A stretch of DNA of 64,000 nt from a virus: the IMG/VR virus record IMGVR_UViG_3300046665_000384, positions 1 through 64,000 of that record. The stretch is one strand, 5' to 3'. The translations under genes and the position numbers were made by a program. Shown here piece after piece: positions 32,291 to 40,282 of this stretch (positions are counted from its first letter, which is position 1; every line of letters starts with the position of its first letter). The notes below the pieces were generated by a model. The model saw nothing but the letters and a program-made list of their open reading frames with translations. It was not told the DNA's origin and did no database searches.

Positions 32291-32713
32291 ATGAGCCAGA
32301 CCCATCTACAGCAGAAAATCGCCCGGCTTGAACAGGCGAACGCGCTCATCACCGTGATTTCGACGTACGGCCGGCGCTTCTTTTACGACGCCAAGCAGAA
32401 CCGCGTGGCCCGGATCGAAATCGGGAAGGGCGGCCACCTCTACCTGATCGACGACTACACCGGGCATCCGGTCTATATCGCCTACAACGGCGAATGGTCG
32501 GGCTTCTCGCACGGCGGCACGCTGCGCGATCTGGTCAAGCGGCTGGCCGAATACGTGCGCACCGGGAAGCAACTGCACCCGCATTGGATCGGTCCAAAGC
32601 GCCACAGCGATGACTCGAACATCTGGGGCTATGCGGCCGATGAGATGGAGAAGTGCAGGGCGGCCGCGCTGGCAACCGGCGTGATCGCACAAGAGGCGGA
32701 TGTTACCGCCTAG
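32291..32713 (+). CDS. Hypothetical early protein (140 aa)
   Basis: N-terminal helix (QQKIARLEQANALITVISTY), then strands with Tyr/Trp (YLIDDYTGHPVYIAYNGEWS, FSHGGTLRDLVKRLAEYVRT). The GFSHGGTLR block recurs in phage hypotheticals. Function unknown. It ends the first early run, just before the promoter at 32767. Confidence 0.65.
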   Translation: MSQTHLQQKIARLEQANALITVISTYGRRFFYDAKQNRVARIEIGKGGHLYLIDDYTGHPVYIAYNGEWSGFSHGGTLRDLVKRLAEYVRTGKQLHPHWIGPKRHSDDSNIWGYAADEMEKCRAAALATGVIAQEADVTA

Positions 32714-32766
32714 TACCAGTTCAATACCGGGCCGAAATCGATCCTTTCCGGACGCCTATATTTTGC

Positions 32767-32796
32767 TTGACTGCGTATTTTGTGAGCGCATACAAT
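32767..32796 (+). promoter_or_regulatory. Early-type promoter with spacer operator
   Basis: TTGACT (32767-32772), 18-base spacer, TACAAT (32791-32796), with TTGTGAGCGCATACAA as at 8661. The leader that follows contains GCGGCGTGCTGGGCGC. Confidence 0.75.
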
Positions 32797-32846
32797 ATGC
32801 TTCATTAGAGCGGCGTGCTGGGCGCATCGAAAACTGGAGAATGAAA

Positions 32847-33086
32847 ATGCGAGCAAGATTTCCAATTGGCTTTGAATTTGAGAAAAAACGTGTCCCGAAG
32901 GAAAAGTTTTTTACCTCCTACCGGATTGATGACGTCTTGGTGACGCGTAGCGTCGCTACGGACGAAATCGTGCGCATTGAATACCGCGTGTCACATGTTT
33001 TCCTAGGCCAACGCATCCCAGAACTCATGGTTGACACCACCATTGCGCGCTCTTTGAGCAACGAAAAGTTAGCTGAATTCGCCTAA
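32847..33086 (+). CDS. Small early protein (79 aa)
   Basis: ATG 32847 is chosen over 32841 because GGAG then lies seven bases upstream. Basic N-terminus (MRARFPIGFEFEKKRVPKEK), then a small beta fold (YRIDDVLVTRSVATDEIVRI). Flanked by hairpins and promoter. Not recognised. Confidence 0.6.
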   Translation: MRARFPIGFEFEKKRVPKEKFFTSYRIDDVLVTRSVATDEIVRIEYRVSHVFLGQRIPELMVDTTIARSLSNEKLAEFA

Positions 33087-33097
33087 CACCACCCCGC

Positions 33098-33198
33098 GCC
33101 CGCTTCGGCGGGCACTTCGCCAACAGCCCGCCACGAGCGGGCTTTCCCACTGAAAGCGGCGCACTGGGCGCGGCGATTACCGGAAGGGCAGAATTATG
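33098..33198 (+). repeat. TTCG hairpin, CACGA hairpin and duplicated leader
   Basis: GCCCGC-TTCG-GCGGGC (33098-33113), GCCCGC-CACGA-GCGGGC (33126-33142, then TTT) and a leader from 33156 with GCGGCGCACTGGGCGCGGC. Near-identical leader at 43888. Likely attenuator or processing elements between mini-genes. Confidence 0.6.
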
Positions 33199-33321
33199 GA
33201 ATTGCAGGGCACGACGGAACTCTTCGTTCAATACCTTGAATACGTGGCAGCGACTCAACGCAACGGCGTGTTCCCTCCGTACGGTTACGCGACGTGGATT
33301 CGCTGCCGCACGCAGTTCTAA
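33196..33321 (+). CDS. Mini-protein (41 aa) behind the duplicated leader
   Basis: ATG 33196 with GGAAGGGCAG upstream. Product begins MELQGTTELFVQYLEYVAAT and ends WIRCRTQF. It sits between a CACGA hairpin leader and a TTCG hairpin. No homology recognised; the conserved leader is the main argument that it is expressed. Confidence 0.5.
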   Translation: MELQGTTELFVQYLEYVAATQRNGVFPPYGYATWIRCRTQF

Positions 33322-33333
33322 GCCCCGACCCGC

Positions 33334-33349
33334 GCCCACTTCGGTGGGC
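33334..33349 (+). repeat. TTCG hairpin
   Basis: GCCCAC-TTCG-GTGGGC, same design as 33098 with paired base changes, before the gene at 33369. Confidence 0.5.
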
Positions 33350-33368
33350 CAACCTTAAGGAGAAAATA

Positions 33369-33710
33369 ATGAAGAGCATTCGCGAGCTGGTTGCGAAACT
33401 GGGTTTGACGCAACAGGAATTGGTAAGCCGGATCGTCGACGAGAACCCGCTTGCCGCTGGCGAATTGAACGCGGCTGAATTCGACACGCTGATCGCGCTC
33501 ATCGAGCACGGCCCACTGGAGGATGGCCACGTGCCCAGCAAGTCCGGGCGTGACGGCCTGATTCAGCGCGGCTACGCAATGCGCGTTCAAGCCATCGACT
33601 ACTGGCGCACGGCCGCGACGCCCGCCGGCATCGCCGCGTACAAAGCGATGTTCGGCCCGGCCGAGACGCTGCGCGAGGCGCAGGCCAATCGCAAGGCGGC
33701 GAAGTCGTGA
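33369..33710 (+). CDS. Hypothetical early protein (113 aa)
   Basis: ATG 33369 with AAGGAGAAAATA. The N-terminal MKSIRELVAKLGLTQQELVS looks like a partial helix-turn-helix; the rest is helical (GYAMRVQAIDYWRTAAT). Not named. Overlaps the next GTG. Confidence 0.6.
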   Translation: MKSIRELVAKLGLTQQELVSRIVDENPLAAGELNAAEFDTLIALIEHGPLEDGHVPSKSGRDGLIQRGYAMRVQAIDYWRTAATPAGIAAYKAMFGPAETLREAQANRKAAKS

Positions 33711-34030
33711 GCACCTTCGACAAAGTGCAGGGTGGCCGCACGTACAGCATGTCCCTGAGCGTGCGCGGCGCGATTGCCGAGCTGAGCAACCAGCCGCCTG
33801 AATACGAATCGTGGTTCGGCGAAAAGAGCACCGGGCGAACACTGACCAACATCGAAGCGCTGACCGCGTTGACGCTCGACCTCGCGGCCGGGCGCGAAAT
33901 GCTGCCGATGAGCGAGGAGTGCGGCAACCCCTGCGGCCACGCCGACAAGGGCTGCGCCGGCTTTAACTACGGGAAGGGCGGGGGATGCCCCGGCTACCCG
34001 ACATCACAGGAACAAGGAAGTAAGGCATGA
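33707..34030 (+). CDS. Hypothetical early protein with Cys cluster
   Basis: 107 aa from GTG 33707. C-terminal CGNPCGHADKGCAGFNYGKG plus GGCPGY has five Cys/His, probably a metal site. N-terminal half alpha/beta. Unknown function. Confidence 0.6.
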   Translation: MSTFDKVQGGRTYSMSLSVRGAIAELSNQPPEYESWFGEKSTGRTLTNIEALTALTLDLAAGREMLPMSEECGNPCGHADKGCAGFNYGKGGGCPGYPTSQEQGSKA

Positions 34031-34275
34031 GCAATTCGACTATCGCTCGCTGCATCGGCAGCAGCTACGACGGCCGCACGAACAAGTGGCGCGTGACGTG
34101 CCCGGCATGTATGTATGCATTTGAACCGCAAACAACCCGGCTCGCAACTCAGTATCTGCAATGCCCGAAGTCTAAGTGCAACGCCGAGATGGTTGCTAAC
34201 TACAACGCTGAGCCGCCGACCGTAACGCTTCTCCCCGGCAAAGAAAGCGCACAGGAGAATAGGAGCGAAGCGTGA
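34027..34275 (+). CDS. Zinc-ribbon-like small protein (82 aa)
   Basis: VTCPACMYAFEPQTTRL then QYLQCPKSKCNAEM gives a CxxC...CxxxC ribbon. Short acidic tail. Likely zinc binding; role unknown. Confidence 0.6.
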   Translation: MSNSTIARCIGSSYDGRTNKWRVTCPACMYAFEPQTTRLATQYLQCPKSKCNAEMVANYNAEPPTVTLLPGKESAQENRSEA

Positions 34276-34652
34276 GCGATCTGTTCTACCTTCAGGACAG
34301 CCGCACCTACGTCGGCAACGACATGATGTTCTGGGCCAAGGACGGGAAGGGCTACACGACGGACATGCGGCTGGCGGAGGTTTACACGAAGGATGAAGCC
34401 CAGCGACGACACAACCACCGCGCATCGGACATCCCGTGGCCGAAGGACTACATCGATGCACGCACGCGCCCGGCCGTGGACATGCAGCACGTCAACCGCG
34501 CGGCGGCGCTGGCCGGTACGGGGATCGAGCTGGCCAAGCCCCGCCCGAAGACGCCCGACACGATCAACTGCACCGGGTGCGGCCGCTTTATGGGCGGCAC
34601 CCAGCGATACCTGCAAGATTGCGAGCACTGCGGCACCAACAACCGACCATGA
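34272..34652 (+). CDS. Hypothetical early protein with C-terminal zinc ribbon
   Basis: 126 aa from GTG 34272. Begins LFYLQDSRTYVGNDMMFWAK, DGKGYTTDMRLAEVYTKDEA, a pattern I recall from phage hypothetical proteins, and ends NCTGCGRFMGGTQRYLQDCE with CGTN (CxxC...CxxC). Function unknown. Confidence 0.65.
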   Translation: MSDLFYLQDSRTYVGNDMMFWAKDGKGYTTDMRLAEVYTKDEAQRRHNHRASDIPWPKDYIDARTRPAVDMQHVNRAAALAGTGIELAKPRPKTPDTINCTGCGRFMGGTQRYLQDCEHCGTNNRP

Positions 34653-35371
34653 AAGAGACCTCGATGAAAGCCAACGAATCCACGCCCCCGATGCTGAAGT
34701 GGGCACTGCGCGAATTGCTGGGCACGCTGCCCGAGCGACGCGACTGGTTCAACCCGGACGCCGAGAAGATCATGCGCGAGTACGTGAACGCGCCGGCAAC
34801 TCCAGCAGCGCCCGCTGCACTCCAAGCCGCGATTGATGAAGTGGCCGGCTGCTTCCGCGCGGCAGAAGTCGAGGGGCTTTCTACCGCGCTCGCTGAAACG
34901 TCCGATGAACGCCTCAAGGATTTGATCGAACGACGCCTGATGCACGCGCTCTATGCGGTACAAGGCGCAGCCAGCGCAGCAGCACCCGCTGCGCCCTCGG
35001 AATTGCCCGCGATCCTGTTCGATGGGAAGGCGGTCTATGACGAGGTGCAGGCGCACGCGGCATGCAAGACGAAGACCAGCGCAGAGAACGTTTCCGACGT
35101 CTTGGATGCAGTCGTGCGCCTGATGCGTAAGGAAGGAGCCGCACCCGCTGCGGAACAGGCGCAGGACGAGGTGCGCGACCGCGTGCGCAATGCCGTGGCG
35201 CAGGCGCTGACGTGCGTGTACTTCTGCGGCCGCAGCTGGAGCGCATGGAGCCACGGTACGATGCACGAGGATGATTTCACGCCCGCCGGCGAGGTCGACG
35301 AAGTGCTCGATGAAATCGTTGACGCGGCGCTCGGCGCGATGAAGCGCCCGGCCACCGGAGGCGCAGCATGA
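34649..35371 (+). CDS. Hypothetical early protein (240 aa)
   Basis: ATG 34649 in an ATGA overlap. Short helical blocks separated by Ala/Pro linkers (PATPAAPAALQAAIDEVAGC; SAAAPAAPSELPAILFDG). The modular build resembles Ead/Ea22-type proteins. No catalytic motif seen. Confidence 0.6.
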   Translation: MKETSMKANESTPPMLKWALRELLGTLPERRDWFNPDAEKIMREYVNAPATPAAPAALQAAIDEVAGCFRAAEVEGLSTALAETSDERLKDLIERRLMHALYAVQGAASAAAPAAPSELPAILFDGKAVYDEVQAHAACKTKTSAENVSDVLDAVVRLMRKEGAAPAAEQAQDEVRDRVRNAVAQALTCVYFCGRSWSAWSHGTMHEDDFTPAGEVDEVLDEIVDAALGAMKRPATGGAA

Positions 35372-35679
35372 ACGCAATATTCATCGTAGAAGCCGGCGTG
35401 CACTATCAAGGCTCGCGCCTACTCCGCGCGTTTGGCAGCAGGCCAGAAGCCGAAACGTTCGCCGAGCGGTGTCGCGAATACCATAAGACGCGCCCCGACT
35501 GGCCGGGCGGCGACGCCACCGAGGCCGATCTGGAAGCGTGGCGCGTTGCGGACAATGCGTGGGAAGCAGGGCACCCCGGCGGCGACGTCGGATCGCCGGA
35601 CTACTTCGACGTGACTGAGGTGCCGTTCGGCCCTGTGGCGGCCAGCGGCGAAAGCGGGGTGCGCGATGCCGATGCGTGA
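35368..35679 (+). CDS. Hypothetical early protein (103 aa)
   Basis: Begins MNAIFIVEAGVHYQGSRLLR; alpha/beta with an acidic C-terminal half. Not recognised. Overlaps both neighbours. Confidence 0.6.
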   Translation: MNAIFIVEAGVHYQGSRLLRAFGSRPEAETFAERCREYHKTRPDWPGGDATEADLEAWRVADNAWEAGHPGGDVGSPDYFDVTEVPFGPVAASGESGVRDADA

Positions 35680-35881
35680 GCCGACGAAGCAGGAAATCGC
35701 CAAGTTCAAGCGCGCATGCAAGGCGCTCGACGAGCTGGGCAAAGCAGGTTTTCACATCTACTTGGCGAACGACACCATGCATATGATGGTAGAAGACTCC
35801 CACACCTATGCCCTGCGGCCAAATCGGCACGCGATCCGCGAATCCGTGCACATCTGCGGCGCAGGCGGCGGCGACTGGTAA
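35666..35881 (+). CDS. Hypothetical small protein (71 aa)
   Basis: Overlaps the previous gene by 14 bases. N-terminal helix with KFKRACKALDELGKAGFHIY, then a strand TMHMMVEDSHTYAL. Unknown. Confidence 0.6.
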   Translation: MPMREPTKQEIAKFKRACKALDELGKAGFHIYLANDTMHMMVEDSHTYALRPNRHAIRESVHICGAGGGDW

Positions 35882-35893
35882 CGAAAGGACATC

Positions 35894-37537
35894 ATGGAAA
35901 CGAAGAACAACACCGCCAGCATCGATCTGGCCCAGCTGGAAGCACTGGCGCGAGCGGCCGATCCGAACGGCGCGTATCATCTTGTTACCCACTATCGCCA
36001 CGGCGCAGACGTGAAGGCCGAGGAGGCATGGCGGCAAGCCGCGACCCCGGCCGCCGTGCGCCAGCTGATCGACCTCGTGCGCCGCGCCCAGCCGCGCGTA
36101 ACCGAGCAGGCGGACGAACGGGCGAAGTTATCGCAAGATGAGGTGATTGAGCTTCTTCGCGCAGCAGGCATCCCAGATAACCAGCTTCGCCTACTGTATG
36201 GCGGACATGGTCTGACCTTGTACCTTGAGCACTTGACCACTTTCGCCAACACGACCCGCGCCGCGCTCACCCAGCAAGCCGCGCCCGAAGCACCTACCGA
36301 GAACGCCGAACTCACCACGTTGCTAGAAAAACTCCATGAGCACTGGGGCGACTGCTTGTGGATAGACGCCAGCGAATTGATGGCATTAGAGAAAGTGATT
36401 ACGTCCGCACCGGCCGCACAGCAGGCAGGAGCGGCTGTCGATGACGGCTACCGCTGGCGCGACTGCGAGGATTGCGGCGGCAGCGGTCGCATCAGCCCGA
36501 ACGAACTGTGCGCGCGCTGTGAGAAAAGCGGCATTCTTCCTGCGGCCACCACGGCAAGCGCGAGCTATGAGATGCCGGAAGGCGTCAAGAACCAGATCGA
36601 AACGCTGGGATGGAAGCTGCGCAACCACGAGCGGGCCTTAGAAATGCGCAAGCTGCACGACAAGGGCGACGTCTGGTACTGGCAGGGCGATGGCGGCGAC
36701 AACTTGGAATCGATGAGCATGGGCATGGTCGTTGTGATCTGCGCTGACGACTTCCGCGCAGCCCTCGCCCGCGCCCAAGCACCCAGCCGGGATGCTGCGC
36801 CGCTGGAAGCCATCCGGACATTACGCATCGCTCTCATCAATGCTGCCGTGAAACCTCAATGGGCCGAAAGCATCGCCCAGCGCGCACTGGAGGCGACAAA
36901 ACAATTTGCAGGCGCTGATCTCGCCCAGCAGGGCGCATCCCATGCACCGCTGACCGGTGATGCCGCCGAGTTGGACGCGTGCGCTGCAATGCGCGCTCAA
37001 TGCGGGCACTGCGGCGGCACGGGCGACGTACATCGTGGCGATGGCGAATACATCGGCGAATGCTGGTGCAAGGCCAGTGGGAACGACGGGCTGACCGCTG
37101 CCGAGCGCACCTTCGTAGAAGTGGTGCGCCAGCGCCCCGGCCACAAGCTGAATTCCGGCGAAGCGTGGGGCCCCGAGGGCCAAGCGCTATGGGAAGCCCC
37201 GGAAAATCTGGGCCTGATCCGATGCGTGGGCAGCTTCAAATGGGTCGTGCCGGGCGCGCAGGCGCAGAACCCGGTGGCCGATGCTGTGCGCGCCGCGATC
37301 TGGAGCGCTGACGCGCCGACCGAGCAGCGCTGGTACTGGCACTGGAGCGGCAACCCGGACGATGCTCCGTTCCCGCTGTCGGTGCTGTGGAGCGGCACCG
37401 CGAAGAAGTGCTTCGTGTCGATGAACCAGACCGAGAGCGGCACCGCTGAATGGTGCGACGAATACGGCGGTTATTGGACGCCCATCGTGGAGCCGCGCAT
37501 TCCTGAAACCCTGCCGAAGAAGGGGAAGGCCCGATGA
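35894..37537 (+). CDS. Large modular Ead/Ea22-like early protein
   Basis: 547 aa with ATG after AAAGGACATC. Composed of short blocks: helical (1-110), a Cys pair region CEDCGGSGRISPNELCARC (about 193-211), helices, CGHCGGTGDVHRGD with CWC (about 375-400), and a C-terminal Trp-rich module (WYWHWSGNPDDAPFPLSVLW ... EYGGYWTPI). The CxxCGGxG pairs are DnaJ-like zinc modules. Lambdoid Ea22 proteins have the same patchwork plan in their accessory early region. No enzyme recognised; the modular C-terminal block often varies between phages, so it may be a swap module. Confidence 0.65.
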   Translation: METKNNTASIDLAQLEALARAADPNGAYHLVTHYRHGADVKAEEAWRQAATPAAVRQLIDLVRRAQPRVTEQADERAKLSQDEVIELLRAAGIPDNQLRLLYGGHGLTLYLEHLTTFANTTRAALTQQAAPEAPTENAELTTLLEKLHEHWGDCLWIDASELMALEKVITSAPAAQQAGAAVDDGYRWRDCEDCGGSGRISPNELCARCEKSGILPAATTASASYEMPEGVKNQIETLGWKLRNHERALEMRKLHDKGDVWYWQGDGGDNLESMSMGMVVVICADDFRAALARAQAPSRDAAPLEAIRTLRIALINAAVKPQWAESIAQRALEATKQFAGADLAQQGASHAPLTGDAAELDACAAMRAQCGHCGGTGDVHRGDGEYIGECWCKASGNDGLTAAERTFVEVVRQRPGHKLNSGEAWGPEGQALWEAPENLGLIRCVGSFKWVVPGAQAQNPVADAVRAAIWSADAPTEQRWYWHWSGNPDDAPFPLSVLWSGTAKKCFVSMNQTESGTAEWCDEYGGYWTPIVEPRIPETLPKKGKAR

Positions 37538-37890
37538 GCGCCGAGTGGAAGCTCAAACGCACCGCGCAGTGCGCGAAATGCCCTTGGCGTAAGGACGTGG
37601 ACCCGCACGACATCCCGAACGGCTACTGTGAGACGAAGCATCAGGGCCTCGCCAAGACCATCGCCAAAGGCGACCCGCTGGAGCAGCTGCGCGGCAGCGT
37701 GCAGCACGTCATGGCATGCCACGAGATGGACGATGCCCATTGCGTCGGCTGGCTGGCCAACCAGCTCGGGCCGGGCAACAACATCGTCCTGCGCCTGCAA
37801 ATGCGCACCTGCACGAACGCCAACAAGCTGCGCCTCGTCGGGGAGCAGCACGAGCGGTTCGAGGACACGCTGCCGGCCACTGAATCATGA
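37534..37890 (+). CDS. DUF6283 family protein
   Basis: 118 aa. CAKCPWRKDVDPHDIPNGYC then VMACHEMDDAHCVGWLANQL is the Cys/His pattern of DUF6283, a small phage/bacterial zinc-binding family. Function unknown. Coupled to both neighbours by four-base overlaps. Confidence 0.75.
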   Translation: MSAEWKLKRTAQCAKCPWRKDVDPHDIPNGYCETKHQGLAKTIAKGDPLEQLRGSVQHVMACHEMDDAHCVGWLANQLGPGNNIVLRLQMRTCTNANKLRLVGEQHERFEDTLPATES

Positions 37891-38054
37891 GCCTCGTCGA
37901 CTACCTCTACAAGAATCGGACCCAGATGGAACTGGCAAAAGAACTGGCGGCCAAAGCGCATGAGAACGCCGCCCTGAAGAACCGCGTGCACGAGCTGGAG
38001 CACGAGCTGTTCTGGATGCGCGTGGCCGAGCGCCAGCATGGAGAAGGCATATGA
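37887..38054 (+). CDS. Small coiled-coil protein (55 aa)
   Basis: ATG 37887 (ATGA overlap) to TGA 38052, overlapping the next start by four bases. Sequence LAKELAAKAHENAALKNRVH then LEHELFWMRV is a heptad-like helix. Likely a dimer or an assembly partner; unknown. Confidence 0.6.
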   Translation: MSLVDYLYKNRTQMELAKELAAKAHENAALKNRVHELEHELFWMRVAERQHGEGI

Positions 38055-38443
38055 TTCACACCCCCGAGCGCATCCGGCAGCGCCGCGTCCAGATGCTCGT
38101 GCACTCGTACCTGTACTACCAGCTCGATGCGCCTATCGTGTCGGACGACACATGGCAGCGCTGGGCCGATGAGCTGAGCGCGCTCCAGCGCGAGCACCCG
38201 GCCCGCATCCGGTTCTACGATGCCGAGTTCGCCGACTGGGACGGGTCTACTGGGATGCACCTGCCGCGCGACGAATGGGTGCGCCAGAACGCGCTACGGC
38301 TGCGCGCAATCCACGAGCGCGGACATGCACGCCCCGAGCCGGAGAAAACGCCGCCAGCGCCCGATACGCGCCCGCCAGCCCTATTCGACGCGCCGCCGAA
38401 GAAAGCACCAGCGGCCCCGCCGCCGCAAATGTCGCTGTTCTGA
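38051..38443 (+). CDS. NAD-ligase Ia-domain-like protein with clamp-binding tail
   Basis: 130 aa. Residues 10-50 (MLVHSYLYYQLDAPIVSDDT, WQRWADELSALQREHP) match the helical Ia domain at the N-terminus of NAD+-dependent DNA ligases (YxxDxPxxSDxxYDxL), which binds nicotinamide mononucleotide. The adenylation domain itself is absent. The last five residues, QMSLF, fit the sliding-clamp motif. It may be a ligase accessory or a decoy tethered to the clamp; that is inference. Ends the second early run at a strong terminator. Confidence 0.65.
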   Translation: MIHTPERIRQRRVQMLVHSYLYYQLDAPIVSDDTWQRWADELSALQREHPARIRFYDAEFADWDGSTGMHLPRDEWVRQNALRLRAIHERGHARPEPEKTPPAPDTRPPALFDAPPKKAPAAPPPQMSLF

Positions 38444-38459
38444 CCGCAGGACGAAAAAA

Positions 38460-38487
38460 AGCCCCGACTCACGGGGCTTTTTGTTTT
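38460..38487. terminator. Strong bidirectional intrinsic terminator
   Basis: AGCCCCG-ACTCA-CGGGGCT followed by TTTTTGTTTT, with an A-run on the other side; serves the rightward early run and the leftward trio. Confidence 0.85.
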
Positions 38488-38497
38488 GCCGGGGGCG

Positions 38498-38893
38498 TCA
38501 GTTCCAGCCGACCGGGCAGGAAATGCTCAGGGTCTCGGGACACAATCGCTCGTGCGCATTGGAGACGGGGACGTGCGAAGCGCTCATCAGGGCCGCGTAG
38601 CCCGGCAGGGCGATCACCGAGGCCATCAACATCACCGCGACAGGACTTCGTTCGATGGGCACGGCGGGCTTGACCATGCCGGCGGCCAGCTGGGCGCGCT
38701 CGACTGCCGCGACGGCCACGACCGGGGCGGTGACAATCGCATCATTGGCGACGACCGAGACGGCGGCCTGCTCGATGCGCGGCGGGCTGGTACCGGGCGA
38801 AGCCGGGACGACCTGTGCGCACACGCTGGCGGCGAAGCCCATCAGTGCGACGGCGGCCAGCGTGACGAGCATGCGGGATCGGGATTTCAGCAT
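38498..38893 (-). CDS. Secreted or membrane-anchored protein in leftward trio
   Basis: 131 aa; ATG with AAGGAG five bases upstream. Residues 1-25 (LVTLAAVALMGFAASVCA) look like a Sec signal with cleavage near AxA; an Ala/Val-rich stretch follows and a possible membrane helix near 85-105 (VAVMLMASVIALPGYAALM), with two Cys near the end. No family named. Leftward strand within a rightward early region, and under a candidate late motif, suggesting late expression. Confidence 0.6.
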   Translation of the reverse strand: MLKSRSRMLVTLAAVALMGFAASVCAQVVPASPGTSPPRIEQAAVSVVANDAIVTAPVVAVAAVERAQLAAGMVKPAVPIERSPVAVMLMASVIALPGYAALMSASHVPVSNAHERLCPETLSISCPVGWN

Positions 38894-38929
38894 CTTGACT
38901 CCTTGGGTTGAGGTTGGACTACGAAGGGA

Positions 38930-39220
38930 TTACGCGGTCACACGGACGGCGTGGGTTGCCGAGCAGCTGATCGACGAGGTGCTGATGACCGGCGAATCAG
39001 CCGGGCCGGACCAGCTCAGGTAGCCGCTGCACGACACGGAAACGTTCTTGGTGTCGTCGTCCGCCAACAGGTCGACGACGGCATTGACGTTGGCCAGCAC
39101 GGCGTCGCGGTCGCGCGCATGCATCGGCTGGTGCGCGAGGACGATTTCATCGAATTTGGCGGCGGCGGCCGCTTTGACTCCGGCCTTATCTGCTGCTGCG
39201 ACGGTGAACGAAAAGCTCAT
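38930..39220 (-). CDS. Hypothetical late-type protein (96 aa)
   Basis: ATG with AAGGA upstream. Begins MSFSFTVAAADKAGVKAAAA and contains HARDRDAVLANVNAVVDLLA, then a beta-rich tail (VSVSCSGYLSWSGPADSPV). The pattern is one I recall from phage structural hypotheticals, perhaps a virion decoration or head-associated protein. Function unknown. Confidence 0.6.
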   Translation of the reverse strand: MSFSFTVAAADKAGVKAAAAAKFDEIVLAHQPMHARDRDAVLANVNAVVDLLADDDTKNVSVSCSGYLSWSGPADSPVISTSSISCSATHAVRVTA

Positions 39221-39258
39221 GGGGTTCCTTCAGGTGGGTTGAACTGCGGAGAAGCCGG

Positions 39259-39399
39259 TTACGAGTGGAGCGACAGCCAAAGCCAGAGAAATCGGCACAG
39301 GGCGTCCGAGAAGGCCCAGCCGATGGGCAGCGCGCACGCGACGAGGAGGGCGAGCCCGGCGGCGCTGATGCGTTGTCCGCCTGCACGGCGAAGTCGCAT
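39259..39399 (-). CDS. Mini membrane protein (46 aa)
   Basis: ATG 39399 preceded by GAGGG with seven-base spacing. Contains ISAAGLALLVACALPIGWAF, a likely membrane helix, and a Leu/Trp-rich end. First gene of the leftward trio; a spanin- or holin-sized protein, but no motif proves this. Confidence 0.5.
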   Translation of the reverse strand: MRLRRAGGQRISAAGLALLVACALPIGWAFSDALCRFLWLWLSLHS

Positions 39400-39413
39400 C
39401 TTCATTCCCTCAT

Positions 39414-39430
39414 TTCGTGAGCGCATACGA
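39414..39430. promoter_or_regulatory. Isolated copy of the spacer operator
   Basis: TCGTGAGCGCATACGA, the same near-palindrome as the early promoters with both outer arms changed in step (TCGT/ACGA). No good -35/-10 pair fits it; it lies before the mini membrane gene. Confidence 0.55.
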
Positions 39431-39655
39431 TTTGACATAAGATAGATTATGCGAATCTAAGTCATTGATTTTAAAGGACTTTTAATCGACAATACATTTT
39501 CTATTGTCGAGTCCGGTTGTTGCGCGAATCCGGCCCGAGAACGTCCCGGAAAACGGTCCCAGAGTGCCTAGCGGTGATCTGCCCAGCTTCGCGCCCGGTA
39601 TGGTCGCCACACACTACGGGGATGACTGTACGGCTGGCCCCGGCACGCGCCCGGC
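39431..39655. other. Gene-free stretch before late and early promoters
   Basis: No gene seen. Holds TCGACAATA / TATTGTCGA (39486-39510), a 9-bp AT-rich dyad of 7-base loop that may be an operator, and AT-rich flanks. Confidence 0.45.
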
Positions 39656-39669
39656 GGCGTTTTCCTAAC
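39656..39669 (-). promoter_or_regulatory. Candidate late promoter of leftward trio
   Basis: Leftward strand reads GTTAGGAAAACGCC, like the fibre and baseplate late motifs but 257 bases from the first trio gene. Confidence 0.45.
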
Positions 39670-39685
39670 CGCGCGGCGCTTTCTC

Positions 39686-39715
39686 TTGACAGTTAGTTTC
39701 GTGATCGCATACATT
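39686..39715 (+). promoter_or_regulatory. Early-type promoter with spacer operator
   Basis: TTGACA (39686-39691), spacer 18, TACATT (39710-39715); spacer holds TCGTGATCGCATACAT. Drives the pair at 39759-40276. Confidence 0.75.
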
Positions 39716-39758
39716 ATGCGCAGTTAAGCGCGAGACGCGGCATTACACGGAGAATTTG

Positions 39759-39968
39759 ATGGACAAGAGCAGGATCAGGGTCGCGAGAAACACCTACGGC
39801 AATTACGTGGGCTTCATCGGCTCGAAGGCGGCCGAGCAGTTCGGCGAGGACGAGTTCCGCGCAACGCAATGGCTGAGCGACCGTCTCAACGAGGGCGGAT
39901 TCGTCCTGTCGGCGAAAAGCGATGTGACCATGCGCGATGTCGAGCGCCACCGCGCGAACGTCGCATGA
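39759..39968 (+). CDS. Small early protein (69 aa)
   Basis: ATG 39759 with ACGGAGAATTTG. Contains RVARNTYGNYVGFIGSKAAE and a helix FRATQWLSDRLNEGG. The NTYGNYVGFIG block resembles a family of phage hypotheticals. Unknown function. Confidence 0.6.
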   Translation: MDKSRIRVARNTYGNYVGFIGSKAAEQFGEDEFRATQWLSDRLNEGGFVLSAKSDVTMRDVERHRANVA

Positions 39969-40276
39969 CGAAGGCCCCTAGCACCATGCTGCTGAACCTC
40001 AGTTCCCTCATGCTCCGCCTGCTGGCGCAGCACGCACCCCTCGGCAGCTTGCTTGCGAAGATCGGCATGCAGCTGCGCCACCGCCACGACGCCGCCAGCG
40101 GGGTCCAGATCATGGCCGACGACAGCGACGCCGCGTGCATCGCCCGGTGCGCGCTGGATCGGTTCGAGGCACTGGGCCACGCCATTGCCGCCGCCGAGAC
40201 TGACGCGGACAAGGAACCGCTGTTCATCGAGTACCACGCGTGGCGCGCGCTCGTGCGCCAGCTGCCGCCGGCTTGA
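39965..40276 (+). CDS. Hypothetical early protein (103 aa)
   Basis: ATG 39965 overlapping the upstream TGA. All-helical (LLLNLSSLMLRLLAQHAPLG; CIARCALDRFEALGHAIAAA). Not recognised. Next downstream is the structured intergenic region. Confidence 0.6.
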   Translation: MTKAPSTMLLNLSSLMLRLLAQHAPLGSLLAKIGMQLRHRHDAASGVQIMADDSDAACIARCALDRFEALGHAIAAAETDADKEPLFIEYHAWRALVRQLPPA

Positions 40277-40282
40277 GCGCCC

